A stretch of DNA of 64,000 bases. It comes from Candidatus Saccharibacteria bacterium oral taxon 488 (lineage in GTDB: Bacteria; Patescibacteriota; Saccharimonadia; Saccharimonadales; Saccharimonadaceae). Positions 50,521 through 60,355 of this stretch are shown in pieces; position 1 is the stretch's first letter; every line of letters starts with the position of its first letter. The translations under genes were made by a program, and so were the position numbers. The notes below the pieces were generated by a model that made no database searches, had not been told where the DNA came from, and saw only the letters and a program-made list of their open reading frames with translations. The stretch lies in NCBI GenBank assembly GCA_010202465.1, contig CP047919.1, positions 372,001-436,000 of the forward strand, in the 5' to 3' direction.

Positions 50521-50609
50521 CGTTCATGACAAGCGCTTCAACTATAACCAGACCTGCTCATTCATCAAGGAGAACAGTTGATATTACGCGTAATAGAAAT
50601 TACCTTGTG

Positions 50610-50639
50610 ATTGTAGCATATGTGGCGCTCTAAAGTCAA
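50610..50639 (-). promoter_or_regulatory. Promoter of the rplC-rpsH operon
   Basis: Minus strand -35 TTGACT (50634-50639), 18-bp spacer, extended -10 TGCTACAAT (hexamer 50610-50615). Leader of about 142 nt. Confidence 0.75.
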
Positions 50640-50712
50640 CGCTAGAAACACCTCTGGGGAGATAGCTTGGGCACAGTAGTCATACCCTATTTTATTATTT
50701 TATAAATAGTGC

Positions 50713-50718
50713 TACAAT
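50713..50718 (+). promoter_or_regulatory. Extended -10 of the kinase-like gene, leaderless type
   Basis: TGCTACAAT, 8 nt before the ATG at 50727. Confidence 0.65.
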
Positions 50719-50726
50719 GTTAACCT

Positions 50727-51452
50727 ATGACTGTCAATATCTTGCAACGAGCCGGTGAGTTTGCTCGTTTTGTGGGTCAGAATGATCCAGATAAATTACT
50801 CGAGGTAAGAAACCCTGCGCGTAGATTACTTTTACAAGGAGCAATGGCTACAAAGTTACTGCCACTATTGTTTGGACGCTACTATAACCGTAAGGATTAT
50901 TCTCCCATAGAACGCTTCGGTTTGAGTGTTATTGGTCAGGGCCACCACTCCATCGCCGCCCATGATCCCAAGACAGATACAGTAATAAAATTTCATTATC
51001 GTCACTCTAATCACACCGAGGCAGAAATGGAGCAGATGGTGCGAGAGCTTGAAGGCAAACAACAAAAGTGCTTATCAGCGCTTGGAGCAATCGCGGTCAG
51101 TCAAACGTACGAGATAGATAGTTCTCCGTACAATCCATCGCGGCCAATAATTATCGCCCGCCAGCAATTTATACCAACGAAGCGCGCCATAATGTTAGCC
51201 GATATACCAAGACAAGGTATAAGGTCTATCCCCGATATCCGAGAGTTTATGGCTGGTAATACAAAAATGCTCTACGGACATAAGGCAGTGGCCGACATAT
51301 TTGGACACGGGAATCTAGTAGTTAATGATGACAATGAGCTTAAACTTGTCGACCCGATACCACTAGTTGCCGAGGAAGCTTCCCAAGCACGATATCACGA
51401 GGCAAAAAACATTGTCAAAGAAATGTCCGACGCGTTAGTATGCAACCATTAA
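50727..51452 (+). CDS. Protein-kinase-like (aminoglycoside phosphotransferase-like fold) protein
   Basis: 241 residues. SVIGQGHHSIAAHD (68-80) looks like a glycine-rich loop, VIKFHY (86-91) the strand with the ATP-binding Lys88, and HGNLVVNDDNELKLVDPIPL (194 onwards) a catalytic His-x-Asn and metal-binding Asp209-Pro. The small size and lack of a classical HRD suggest an atypical small-molecule or protein kinase. Assignment is by motif pattern only. Single gene with its own terminator. Confidence 0.55.
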   Translation: MTVNILQRAGEFARFVGQNDPDKLLEVRNPARRLLLQGAMATKLLPLLFGRYYNRKDYSPIERFGLSVIGQGHHSIAAHDPKTDTVIKFHYRHSNHTEAEMEQMVRELEGKQQKCLSALGAIAVSQTYEIDSSPYNPSRPIIIARQQFIPTKRAIMLADIPRQGIRSIPDIREFMAGNTKMLYGHKAVADIFGHGNLVVNDDNELKLVDPIPLVAEEASQARYHEAKNIVKEMSDALVCNH

Positions 51453-51512
51453 TATGGCGCGAGCTACCCGCTCGATCCCGATAGCAAGCACTCTGAGGAC
51501 AGCTACTAAATA

Positions 51513-51540
51513 CCGCCCCGATAAGGAGCGGCATTTTTTA
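51513..51540 (+). terminator. Intrinsic terminator of the kinase-like gene
   Basis: GC stem with one bulge (51513-51518 with 51525-51531) followed by TTTTTT. Confidence 0.7.
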
Positions 51541-51559
51541 GCATTGTTATCACTACACC

Positions 51560-53647
51560 CTAGGCGTTGCGCTTTTCGATAATCTCCTGCGCTACGTTTG
51601 GTGGTACTTCCTCGTATTGCGCGAGCTCCATGGTGCTGGCTGCACGGCCCTGTGACATCGAGCGGATGTCTGAGGTGTAACCAAACATGTTCGCCAGCGG
51701 TACAAAGGCCTTGACCAATTTGGCGCCGCCCATCAAATCTTCCATGGCGTCGATGCGACCGCGGCGTGAGTTAAGGTCACCGATGATGTCGCCCATGAAC
51801 TCTTCTGGAGTGGTCACTTCAACTTTCATGACTGGTTCAAGCAGAATTGGTGTTGCTTGCTTGATGCCTTCGCGAGCTGCCAATGAACCTGCCAATGAGA
51901 AGGCCAGCTCTGAGGAGTCGACATCGTGGTATGAGCCATCGTACAGCGTCGCCTTGACGTCAACCACTGGATAGCCAGCGATAACGCCGCCTTCCAAGGT
52001 CTCTTTAATACCTTTCATGACAGCTGGGCGATACTCCTGAGGAACCACGCCGCCCTTAATCTCGTCGATGAATTCAAAGCCCTTGCCCGCCTCGTTTGGC
52101 TCAAAGCGTACCCAAACATCACCATACTGACCGCGACCACCAGACTGCTTGGCGTGCTTACCCTGGACTTCAGCGCGGCCCTTGATTGACTCGCGGAAGG
52201 CCACTTGTGGCTCACCAATGTTCGCTTCAACCTTGAACTCGCGCTTCATGCGGTCGATCAAAATATCCAGGTGCAACTCGCCCATTCCAGACATGATCGT
52301 CTGGCCGGTTTCTTCATCAGTGTGAATGCGGAAAGTTGGGTCTTCCTCGGCCAGGCGCTGCAAGGCGAGCGCCATCTTTTCCTGGTCGGCCTTTGACTTT
52401 GGCTCAACAGCGATGGACACTGGTGGCTCTGGGAATTCAATACTTTCCAGGGCAATTGGGTGCGCTGGGTCGGTCAAGGTATTACCGGTACCCGTGTTCT
52501 TCAAACCAACCACCGCCGCGATGTCGCCAGCACCAATCTTGTCGATCTCCTCGCGCTTGTCAGCATGCATGCGCACGATGCGGCCGATACGCTCTTTGTC
52601 ACCAGTGGTGGTATTCAGGACGTAGCTGCCCGAGCTCAAGACACCGGAATAGACGCGGATAAAGATCAATTTACCGACAAATGGGTCAGTAGCGATCTTG
52701 AACGCCAGGGCGCTCATTGGCTCTTTCTCATCCGGCTTGCGGCCTACTTCGTCGCCAGTCTTTGGATTCTTGCCCCAAATTTCGTCAACGTCCAGCGGGC
52801 TTGGCAGGTAGTCAACCATCAGGTCAAGCACCTTCTCCACGATGACGCCGCGGCCATCACCGCCAGTCACCAAGAAGAAGTCGCCAGCCAGCACGCGCTT
52901 GCGTAGCGCCATTTTCAGTTCATCAATGGTGATTGCCTCTTCACCTTGGTCGAGGAATTTCATCATCAATTCATCGTCAGCCTCGACGGCATTTTCTACC
53001 AGCAGGGCGCGGGCATTCTTTGCCTTCTCCAACACATCAGCTGGGATCTCGCCGACCTTTAGCTCATGATCAGTGTAATCATCATAGGTGTAGGCCTTCA
53101 TGTCGACTAGGTCAACCACGCCGTTAATCGTCTTTTCAAAACCAATTGGCAAGTGAATTGGAAAGGCCTGCTTGCTCAGGCGGTTATGAATTGACTCCAG
53201 CGATTTCCAGAAGTCACCGCCGGTCTGGTTAATCTTGTTAACGAAACAAATGCGCGGCACGCCGTATTTGTTAGCCTGGCGCCACACCGTCTCGGACTGT
53301 GCTTCAACGCCCATCTTGCCGTCAAACACGGTCACTGCACCGTCGAGCACGCGCAGCGAACGCTCCACTTCAGCGGTAAAATCGATGTGCCCTGGGGTGT
53401 CGATAATATTAATCTTATGATCTTTCCAGAAACAGGTCACCGCTGCCGAAGTAATGGTGATGCCGCGCTCCTTTTCCTGCGCCATCCAGTCGGTGGTAGC
53501 ACCATCACCGTCACCCTTGACCACGCCAATTTTATGCGTCAAACCAGTGCGGTACAAAATACCCTCAGTGGTCGTCGTTTTACCGGCGTCAATATGGGCA
53601 ATGATACCAATATTTCTAAAGTTTTGTAATGGAACGTTTGCTGCCAT
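51560..53647 (-). CDS. fusA: Elongation factor G
   Basis: 695 residues, full length. G1 AHIDAGKTT (17-25), G2 region around [11 protein letters not shown]3 DTPGHIDF, G4 NKIN, domains II-V with the domain IV tip [12 protein letters not shown]. Drives translocation and, with RRF, ribosome recycling. It has its own promoter and a leader of about 79 nt. tuf does not follow; the str operon is broken by two genes between rpsG and fusA. Confidence 0.98.
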   Translation of the reverse strand: MAANVPLQNFRNIGIIAHIDAGKTTTTEGILYRTGLTHKIGVVKGDGDGATTDWMAQEKERGITITSAAVTCFWKDHKINIIDTPGHIDFTAEVERSLRVLDGAVTVFDGKMGVEAQSETVWRQANKYGVPRICFVNKINQTGGDFWKSLESIHNRLSKQAFPIHLPIGFEKTINGVVDLVDMKAYTYDDYTDHELKVGEIPADVLEKAKNARALLVENAVEADDELMMKFLDQGEEAITIDELKMALRKRVLAGDFFLVTGGDGRGVIVEKVLDLMVDYLPSPLDVDEIWGKNPKTGDEVGRKPDEKEPMSALAFKIATDPFVGKLIFIRVYSGVLSSGSYVLNTTTGDKERIGRIVRMHADKREEIDKIGAGDIAAVVGLKNTGTGNTLTDPAHPIALESIEFPEPPVSIAVEPKSKADQEKMALALQRLAEEDPTFRIHTDEETGQTIMSGMGELHLDILIDRMKREFKVEANIGEPQVAFRESIKGRAEVQGKHAKQSGGRGQYGDVWVRFEPNEAGKGFEFIDEIKGGVVPQEYRPAVMKGIKETLEGGVIAGYPVVDVKATLYDGSYHDVDSSELAFSLAGSLAAREGIKQATPILLEPVMKVEVTTPEEFMGDIIGDLNSRRGRIDAMEDLMGGAKLVKAFVPLANMFGYTSDIRSMSQGRAASTMELAQYEEVPPNVAQEIIEKRNA

Positions 53648-53730
53648 TTGTCTTTCCTTTGTTAAAAATAGTTATTGTTCGAGATTCTCCGGAGCTATTT
53701 TTACGCACCAAAAAACTACGCTTGAGCTGT

Positions 53731-53759
53731 ATTATAGCAGATGATTGGCGTTTTGTGAA
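53731..53759 (-). promoter_or_regulatory. Promoter of fusA
   Basis: Minus strand -35 TTCACA (53754-53759), 17-bp spacer, extended -10 TGCTATAAT (hexamer 53731-53736). Confidence 0.65.
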
Positions 53760-53770
53760 TGAGCCTCATC

Positions 53771-54682
53771 TTACCGCGGAATTTGACTACGACCTGATTG
53801 AATCCATTGTATTCCCTTGGCTACTAGTAGATAATCTTTGTTTTGAGCGTCAGACCGACCAAGGAGCGTTGCACGCACCATCATCACTAGAGAATCACAG
53901 ACTCTCGTGGTGGCGAGGGTTTCCACGGAGACAGATTGCACATACATCGCACCCGCCGTATTCAATTCAACCCATTCCCTATTATGAAGCGCGAGGCCCT
54001 TATACATAATATCGTATGGCATATACGGATCAAGTGAAGCCAGTACCTTGCAGTGAATGTTTATCGCCTTAATGACTCGATTAAGGTCTCTATTCGACAA
54101 TCGCCTAAAAGGAATTTCATTAATCGGAATATCTGCTAGCTCCTTGATCATTCGAGCTGAGTCGATACAATTATTGTTTGGATCAACTGGTCGTATATTA
54201 TTCAAATAATCAAGGACCTCAGGCGTGTACAGCTGTAAAATAGCCTTGGCCTGTTCAATATCCATCAGCTGCGGAAACTGGATAAGGACATCCAGCGGAA
54301 CGACATACTGGGCCGTGGTGCCCTCTGGTGTTACGCCAAGACCACCAAGTGCGATTTCTGGATCAGACTTGTTCGCGACAATCAGGCAACCGGCGCACTG
54401 GAGTTTATGATCTTCAATATATACGTATTCTTCTCCGTTTTTGGTATGTTGTTGCACCCATCCGCTTACCGTCATCAGCTGACCGATAAGCCCGGCAAAT
54501 AGTTCTTGGTTAATCCGCACAGTGGCTTCTAGATACTGATGAGGATTGAGCTTTCGAACGTCGGCCATTCGTTCTCGAGCCAGGCGGAGGACAGTGGCGA
54601 CTTGCTGATTGAAAACAGCCTTATCAAGTAACGCAAGGTTCTCGGGCAGCGGGGTGGCAGATGGGGTGGACTCAGTCGTCAT
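53771..54682 (-). CDS. Hypothetical protein, 303 aa, between yajQ and fusA
   Basis: Family not recognised. Mixed alpha/beta with no signal peptide or membrane helix. A CAGC pair (LQCAGCLIVANKSDPEIALG) and further Cys are present, and there is a conserved-looking ALGGLGVTPEGTTAQYVVPL segment. The N-terminal 60 residues are helical. TATGAT ends 6 nt before the ATG, so it is a separate leaderless unit. Confidence 0.6.
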   Translation of the reverse strand: MTTESTPSATPLPENLALLDKAVFNQQVATVLRLARERMADVRKLNPHQYLEATVRINQELFAGLIGQLMTVSGWVQQHTKNGEEYVYIEDHKLQCAGCLIVANKSDPEIALGGLGVTPEGTTAQYVVPLDVLIQFPQLMDIEQAKAILQLYTPEVLDYLNNIRPVDPNNNCIDSARMIKELADIPINEIPFRRLSNRDLNRVIKAINIHCKVLASLDPYMPYDIMYKGLALHNREWVELNTAGAMYVQSVSVETLATTRVCDSLVMMVRATLLGRSDAQNKDYLLVAKGIQWIQSGRSQIPR

Positions 54683-54688
54683 CTCTTA

Positions 54689-54718
54689 ATCATACGGCGT
54701 AAAAGCCGACTGACGCAA
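54689..54718 (-). promoter_or_regulatory. Promoter of the 303-aa hypothetical gene, leaderless type
   Basis: Minus strand -35 TTGCGT (54713-54718), 18-bp spacer, -10 TATGAT (54689-54694), 6 nt before the ATG. Confidence 0.6.
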
Positions 54719-54735
54719 CCATAACCATAAAGCTC

Positions 54736-55230
54736 TTAGCGATAATTCACGCACTGCAGCGGCGTGTCATAATCATTTTCACGCACCAGGCTAATGACTT
54801 TCTGCAACTCGTCTTTCGAGGCGGAAGTGACGCGGACAAGGTCGCCTTGGATTTGTGGCTTGGCTTTGGGCGCGGCAGCGCGAATGTCGGCAGCAATGCG
54901 CTTGGCGGTCGGCTGGTCGAGGCCTTGCTTGAAGGGAATTTCCCAGGTGGTTTTGAGGTTTGAGGTGACTTTTTCTTTGGTGAGGTCGAGGACTTTACTC
55001 GACTGAGCGCGCGCCGCTAGTTTCTTGCGCACAATATCCAGCACTGCGTCAACTTGCCAGTCATTATCGCCGGTGAGCTTGAGACCCTTTTTATCATCCA
55101 GCCAGTCAATCGCAGCACTCGTTCCCTTAAAATCGTACCGCCCTTGAATCTCTTTTTCTGCCTGCATGAATACATTATTCATCTCGGCTTTATCAATTTC
55201 TGACACGATATCAAATGAAAAACTTGCCAT
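54736..55230 (-). CDS. yajQ: YajQ-family nucleotide-binding protein
   Basis: 164 residues, full length: MASFSFDIVSEIDKAEMNNV, the RYDFKGTSAAIDW motif, TWEIPFKQGLDQPTAKRIAA and SKDELQKVISLVRENDYDTP-type end. Family members bind cyclic di-GMP or tRNA/nucleotides; the role here is open. GAGGAGGGG before the ATG and TATAAT at 55252-55257. Confidence 0.92.
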   Translation of the reverse strand: MASFSFDIVSEIDKAEMNNVFMQAEKEIQGRYDFKGTSAAIDWLDDKKGLKLTGDNDWQVDAVLDIVRKKLAARAQSSKVLDLTKEKVTSNLKTTWEIPFKQGLDQPTAKRIAADIRAAAPKAKPQIQGDLVRVTSASKDELQKVISLVRENDYDTPLQCVNYR

Positions 55231-55251
55231 TTACCCCTCCTCGTTTTCTCC

Positions 55252-55257
55252 ATTATA
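55252..55257 (-). promoter_or_regulatory. -10 box of yajQ
   Basis: TATAAT on the minus strand, following the T-run of the rpsG terminator; leader of about 15-20 nt with a strong ribosome binding site. Confidence 0.6.
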
Positions 55258-55261
55258 ACAA

Positions 55262-55287
55262 AAATCGCCCGTTTTTCAGAGCGATTT
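55262..55287 (-). terminator. Intrinsic terminator of rpsL-rpsG
   Basis: Seven-bp stem (55262-55268 with 55281-55287) followed on the minus strand by TTTTTG. Confidence 0.75.
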
Positions 55288-55310
55288 CTGAGTTTACGTT
55301 TTCCCGACAA

Positions 55311-55790
55311 TTAGCCGCGAGCAAAGTGCGCAAAGGCGCGGTTGGCTTCGGCCATCTTGTGGGTGTCTTCCTTCTTCTTAAAGGCAGCACCAGCTTCGTT
55401 GTAGGCGTCAACGATTTCCAATGCCAAACGCTGTGAATATGGCATGCCGCTACGAGCGCGAGCTGATTGCACCAGCCAGCTAAACGCGTAGTGCAACTGA
55501 CGGTGTCCCTGAACTGGGAATGGGATTTGGTAGTTGGCACCACCGACACGGCGGCTCTTCACCTCAAAGTTTGGGCTAACGTTTTTCAAAGCTTTTTCAA
55601 ACACTGCCAATGGATCTTCTGAATCCAATTTTTTAGCAGCGGTTTCCAGGGCAGTGTAAACAGCCCGCTCAGCCGCCAACTTTTTGCCATCCAGCATTGA
55701 CTTGTTAATCAAACGCTGTACCAGCACGCTTTGATAGCGGCGGTCAGGTTGCAATTGGCGTTGTAGTTTCTTGGTAACTTTACGAGGCAT
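55311..55790 (-). CDS. rpsG: 30S ribosomal protein S7
   Basis: 159 residues: RYQSVLVQRLINKSMLDGKK, NVSPNFEVKSRRVGGANYQI and MAEANRAFAHFARG. Initiates 3' domain assembly. Follows rpsL by 2 nt. Confidence 0.98.
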   Translation of the reverse strand: MPRKVTKKLQRQLQPDRRYQSVLVQRLINKSMLDGKKLAAERAVYTALETAAKKLDSEDPLAVFEKALKNVSPNFEVKSRRVGGANYQIPFPVQGHRQLHYAFSWLVQSARARSGMPYSQRLALEIVDAYNEAGAAFKKKEDTHKMAEANRAFAHFARG

Positions 55791-55792
55791 GA

Positions 55793-56206
55793 TTACTTAT
55801 CCCCTTTCTTGGTACCGTACTTTGAACGGCCCCGCTTGCGGTTGTTGACGCCCTGGAGGTCCAACGCACCGCGGACGATGTGGTAGCGCACACCCGGAAG
55901 GTCAGGCACACGACCACCGCGGATCAAGACCACAGCGTGCTCCTGTAAGTTGTGACCTTCACCACCGATGTAGGCCCAGACTTCGTAGCCGTTGTTTAGT
56001 TTCACGCGGGCAACTTTACGCAGCGCTGAGTTTGGTTTCTTTGGCGTCTTGGTCGTCACGCGCACACAAACACCGCGCTTGAGCGGTGCATTTTGGTCAT
56101 AGTAACGCGTCTTCAGGGCGTTATGAATGCGACCGAGTGCCGGTGACTTGGACTTTTTCTTAGCCGTTTGGCGCGGCTTGCGCACCAATTGGTTGATTGT
56201 TGGCAT
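55793..56206 (-). CDS. rpsL: 30S ribosomal protein S12
   Basis: 137 residues from ATG 56206 (AAGGAGA upstream). [33 protein letters not shown] (streptomycin-site Lys within) and [20 protein letters not shown]. Decoding-site protein. A long leader of about 210 nt precedes it. Confidence 0.98.
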   Translation of the reverse strand: MPTINQLVRKPRQTAKKKSKSPALGRIHNALKTRYYDQNAPLKRGVCVRVTTKTPKKPNSALRKVARVKLNNGYEVWAYIGGEGHNLQEHAVVLIRGGRVPDLPGVRYHIVRGALDLQGVNNRKRGRSKYGTKKGDK

Positions 56207-56426
56207 CCAATTTCTCCTTGGTTGATTTAGTGACTTATGGCGATTCGCCTGGTGGCACAAAGTGGGCTGGCGCGCGATTTTGCACGCAAAAACCAGCTTC
56301 TCTTAGCGCCTACGGCTTGGATTCAGCAACTCCGCCCCGTGTCTATACCTTTCCTGCCGAGCATGCAGCCTGTACACATTCAAACCACCGCTTACTCCGA
56401 AAAGAGGAAACTCTGGGGAGATTATA
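56207..56426 (-). promoter_or_regulatory. Long structured leader of rpsL-rpsG with extended -10
   Basis: TGCTATAAT (hexamer 56421-56426) predicts a start near 56414 and a leader of about 207 nt. It includes small hairpins such as GGCGAATCGCC and a GCTGG/CCAGC-closed arm. No open frame of note. Possibly a ribosomal protein regulatory leader; no known family was recognised. This accounts for the otherwise gene-free stretch 56207-56455. Confidence 0.5.
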
Positions 56427-56454
56427 GCATAGATTGCGTGCAATTGCTATAGAA

Positions 56455-56483
56455 AAACCGCCCCGTAGCCATCGGAGCGGTTT
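56455..56483 (-). terminator. Intrinsic terminator of rpoB-rpoC
   Basis: Eleven-position stem with one mismatch (56455-56465 with 56473-56483) followed on the minus strand by TTTTT. Confidence 0.85.
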
Positions 56484-56505
56484 CTGAGAAAGAAGGCTGG
56501 CTGGC

Positions 56506-59500
56506 TTATACCGCTACAGCTAATTCCTTTTCCTGATTATCAGCGAACTCGTCCTCGCTTGGCTCGTCGGTTTCCGTCTCTTCGACAGCACCCGTCCCCA
56601 CTGGGATCTTACGGCCGATGATGACGTTTTCCTTGAGGCCATGCAAGTGGTCAGCGCGACCAGATACGGCAGCGTTGATCAGCACGCGAGTAGTGTCCTG
56701 GAAGGATGCAGCCGATAGCCACGAGTCGCTCCAGATGGACACCTTGGTGATACCGAGCAGCAACTGAGTGTAGCTGATGAGGTTCTTGTCCTCAGCAGCT
56801 AGTTGCTTGTTGGTGTTCACCACCGCAGCCTTAGAGACGATATCGCCCGTCACAAAGTCGCTGTTGCCAGCATCTTCGATCTGGACGCGGCTGAACATCT
56901 GGCGAACGATGATCTCCAGGTGCTTGTCGGCCACGTCTTGACCCTGAGCGGCGTAAATGCGCAGCACTTCGTTGATGATGTAGCGCTGAGTTGCCTCGAC
57001 GCCCTTGAGGCGCATCAAGTCATGCAGGTTCAATGAACCAGCCGTCAAGCGGTCGCCAGCCTCGACGACGTCGTTAGCCTTAACGACCAACTGCATAGTG
57101 CCTGGGATTTCGTAGCGAGCTGGTGCGCCAGCTTCAGCGGCGATCACCAAGGTGCCTTCTGCTGCTTCAACCACACCATCAAATGGTGCGATGAGCGGGC
57201 GAGTGTCACCTTCGCCAGTTGCCAGCACGTCGCCAGCCTTGACGCTTGAGCCAGCCTTGACCACGATGGTTCGGCCGTCTAACGGCAAGCGCTCAACTTT
57301 TCCGGACTCTGGAGTAACTTGGACGATGTACTTTTTGCCATCTTCCCAAACGTCAACTAACCCAGCAATTTCCGTAACAAACGCCTGACCCTTTGGCGTG
57401 CGCGCCTCGAACAATTCTTCAACACGCGGCAGACCCTGGGTGATGTCGCCACCAGCCACACCAGAGTTGTGGAAGGTACGCAAGGTCAGCTGAGTACCCG
57501 GCTCACCGACTGACTGAGCAGCGATGACACCGACTGGCTGATGATTGCCGACCAGTTTACCGGTTGACATATCGACACCGTAGCTGCGCTGTGGAATGCC
57601 GTTGAGGTTGTTGGTTGACAAGACTGATTGGATCTTGACGCTCTGGACGCTTTCATCATCATCAATTGAATCAGCGATTTCTCGGGTAATTAATTCGTCC
57701 TTGTTGACGTGACCTGGAATTGTCTCGGCAGCGTACCGGCCAGCCAAGCGGTTCGAGAAGTCAATCATCGTTTCCTCAGTTTCTGAGCGGTAGATCGCGT
57801 AACCTTCGTCGTCACCTTCAACGTCCTCAACCGTGAAGACGTCCTGTGCCACATCAACCAACCGGCGCGTCAGGTAGCCTGAGTCGGCGGTCTTGAGCGC
57901 GGTGTCGATCAGACCCTTACGCGCACCACGTGTTGCCACGAAGGCCTCCAGGCTGGACAAACCGCCGGTGTAGGAGCTACGGATTGGCAGCTCAATTTCG
58001 CGGTTAGCGGCGTCGACCTGAATACCGATCATGGCGCTAGCGAGCTTGACGTTCGAGATGTCACCACGAGCGCCAGAGTTGACCATCATCGAGATACTGG
58101 TGTCCATGTGCGCCAGCTGATCCTGGAGAAAGGCCGTGATCTTATTGTCCACATTCCGCCAGGCATTCACCGTCAAGTTGTAGCGCTCGTCCTCGGTGAT
58201 CAAACCTTGGTCAAATTGCTCAGAAATCAAGGCCGCCTTGGCGTCGCCCTCAGCCACAAACTCAGCGATCTCGTCAAAGTGCACATAGTCAGTCATACCG
58301 GTCGACACGGCCGCAGTTGTCGCAAAGCGAAAGGCTTGACCCTTCATGCGATCAGCGATCTTGGCGGTTTCCTCGGCACCGTACTTGTTGAAGATTTGTG
58401 CCAATACTTTTTTCAGCTGCTTCTTAGTCTGGACGTTGTTGTCGTATGGGAAGTCCTCTGGCAGAATCTCGTTAAAGAAGACGCGGCCCAAGGTCGTCTG
58501 GCGCAGCTTACCCTTAGCATAGATGCGAATTGGTGTTTGCAGCTGGATAGCACCCTTGTCGTACGCCAGTTCCGCCTCGTAGACCGAGCTAAATGCCTTG
58601 ACATTATCAGTTTGCGCCTGCGGCTTGTCATAGGTCAGGTAGTAGTTACCGAGCACGATGTCCTGCGAGATGTGCAGCACCGGCGCACCGTCGGCAGGCT
58701 TCAATAGGTTGTTGGTGGCGCTCATCAGCTCGCGCGCCTCGGCCTGCGCTTCCTTGGAAAGCGGCAGGTGCACGGCCATCTGGTCACCGTCAAAGTCGGC
58801 GTTAAAGCCAGCACAGACCAGCGGATGGAGCTGAATCGCTTTACCCTCGACGAGAACTGGCTGGAAGGATTGAATTGACAAGCGGTGCAAGCTCGGTGCG
58901 CGGTTGAGCAGCACGTACTTGCCCTTGATCGCCTCGTCAAGCGCATCCCATACAACCGCTTCACCCGACTCGATCAAGCGAGTTGCTGAGCGAATGTTGT
59001 GGGCAAATTCACCCTTGATCAGCCAGCTGATGACGAACGGCTTGAATAGTTCGAGCGCCATTTGTTTCGGCAGACCGCACTGATTGATCTTTAGCTTCGG
59101 GCCGACGACAATGACCGAGCGGCCAGAGTAATCGACACGCTTACCGAGCAGGTTCTGGCGGAAGCGGCCTTGCTTGCCTTTGAGCATATCGCTGATTGAC
59201 TTGAGGCGACGACGGCTGCCAGTCGAGCTGACCGCCCGACCACCGCGCGCCGCTGCGTTGTCGATCAGGGCGTCGACGGCCTCTTGCAGCATGCGTCGTT
59301 CATTGCGCTGAATCACTTCTGGCGCGTTGAGTTCGACCAGCTTCTTCAGGCGATTATTGCGGTTGATGATGCGGCGATACAGATCGTTCAGGTCAGACGT
59401 CGCAAACCGACCACCACTGAGGGCGACCATTGGACGGAGGTCCGGTGGGATGACTGGTAGTACCGTCAGGCAGAGGCTGGATGGCTTGATGCCAGCAGCC

Positions 59501-60354
59501 TGCATGCTCTCGAGCATCTTCAGACGCTTGAGCAGTTTCTTCTCGCGCTGACCCTTGGCGTGTTCAGCCTCCTCGCTCAGCTGGGCGATCAGTTCTGACA
59601 GATCAATTTCATCCAGCAGTGCCTTGAGCGCACTGGCACCCATGCCGACCTCGATCAGCTCGTCGTACTCCTCTGGCAAGTTACGATAATCCGTCTCCGA
59701 GATCAGCGCACCCTTGACGAGGCTCTCGAGCTGTGATTTTTTCGTGGTGTACTTGTCATTAAGCTCGTCAACCTCACGGCTTTGCTCTTTCGCGAGTTGC
59801 TTGATATCAGCGCCGTCAGCCTCGGCGAGCTGCTCGTAGCGCATCTTGATCGCCATCCGGCCCGCCTCAGTCTCAGCCTCCAAATCCGCCAGGTATTGGT
59901 CGCGGGTGATCTCATCAACCTTGAGAATGACATAGGTTGCAAAGTAGGCGATCCGCTCAATATTACGCACTGTCATCCCCAGTAGCAAGCTCATAGCGCT
60001 CGGCGTACCGCGCATAAACCAGATGTGTGCCACTGGCGCGGCCAGCTGAATGTGGCCCATGCGCTCGCGGCGAACGATTGACTTGGTGACGAGCTCGCCG
60101 TTTTTATCGACGGCAGCCTCGCGTGAACGCACGCCCTTGAGCTTGGAATCATGCGGATTGATGTCCTTGACCGGACCGAAAATCCGCTCGCAGAACAAGC
60201 CATCGCGCTCTGGCTTTTGGGTGCGATAATTGATCGTCTCTGGCTTGAGAACCTCGCCGTGACTCCACTTTAGGATGTCCTCGGCGCTGGCCACCGCTAG
60301 GCGCACCGCATCAAAATCGCTAATTCCGGTCGCGTTAAATGAATATTGCGCCAT
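56506..60354 (-). CDS. rpoC: RNA polymerase subunit beta-prime lacking both zinc-binding clusters
   Basis: 1282 residues. The catalytic [16 protein letters not shown] loop, [19 protein letters not shown] and the [20 protein letters not shown] trigger-loop region are intact. The N-terminal zinc ribbon (four Cys in most bacteria) is replaced at 65-89 by a cysteine-free loop. The second cluster, normally CxxxxGxCxxCYG just before GVIAAQS, reads [14 protein letters not shown] (about 912-925). One base separates rpoB from rpoC. Confidence 0.98.
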   Translation of the reverse strand: MAQYSFNATGISDFDAVRLAVASAEDILKWSHGEVLKPETINYRTQKPERDGLFCERIFGPVKDINPHDSKLKGVRSREAAVDKNGELVTKSIVRRERMGHIQLAAPVAHIWFMRGTPSAMSLLLGMTVRNIERIAYFATYVILKVDEITRDQYLADLEAETEAGRMAIKMRYEQLAEADGADIKQLAKEQSREVDELNDKYTTKKSQLESLVKGALISETDYRNLPEEYDELIEVGMGASALKALLDEIDLSELIAQLSEEAEHAKGQREKKLLKRLKMLESMQAAGIKPSSLCLTVLPVIPPDLRPMVALSGGRFATSDLNDLYRRIINRNNRLKKLVELNAPEVIQRNERRMLQEAVDALIDNAAARGGRAVSSTGSRRRLKSISDMLKGKQGRFRQNLLGKRVDYSGRSVIVVGPKLKINQCGLPKQMALELFKPFVISWLIKGEFAHNIRSATRLIESGEAVVWDALDEAIKGKYVLLNRAPSLHRLSIQSFQPVLVEGKAIQLHPLVCAGFNADFDGDQMAVHLPLSKEAQAEARELMSATNNLLKPADGAPVLHISQDIVLGNYYLTYDKPQAQTDNVKAFSSVYEAELAYDKGAIQLQTPIRIYAKGKLRQTTLGRVFFNEILPEDFPYDNNVQTKKQLKKVLAQIFNKYGAEETAKIADRMKGQAFRFATTAAVSTGMTDYVHFDEIAEFVAEGDAKAALISEQFDQGLITEDERYNLTVNAWRNVDNKITAFLQDQLAHMDTSISMMVNSGARGDISNVKLASAMIGIQVDAANREIELPIRSSYTGGLSSLEAFVATRGARKGLIDTALKTADSGYLTRRLVDVAQDVFTVEDVEGDDEGYAIYRSETEETMIDFSNRLAGRYAAETIPGHVNKDELITREIADSIDDDESVQSVKIQSVLSTNNLNGIPQRSYGVDMSTGKLVGNHQPVGVIAAQSVGEPGTQLTLRTFHNSGVAGGDITQGLPRVEELFEARTPKGQAFVTEIAGLVDVWEDGKKYIVQVTPESGKVERLPLDGRTIVVKAGSSVKAGDVLATGEGDTRPLIAPFDGVVEAAEGTLVIAAEAGAPARYEIPGTMQLVVKANDVVEAGDRLTAGSLNLHDLMRLKGVEATQRYIINEVLRIYAAQGQDVADKHLEIIVRQMFSRVQIEDAGNSDFVTGDIVSKAAVVNTNKQLAAEDKNLISYTQLLLGITKVSIWSDSWLSAASFQDTTRVLINAAVSGRADHLHGLKENVIIGRKIPVGTGAVEETETDEPSEDEFADNQEKELAVAV

Positions 60355-60355
60355 C

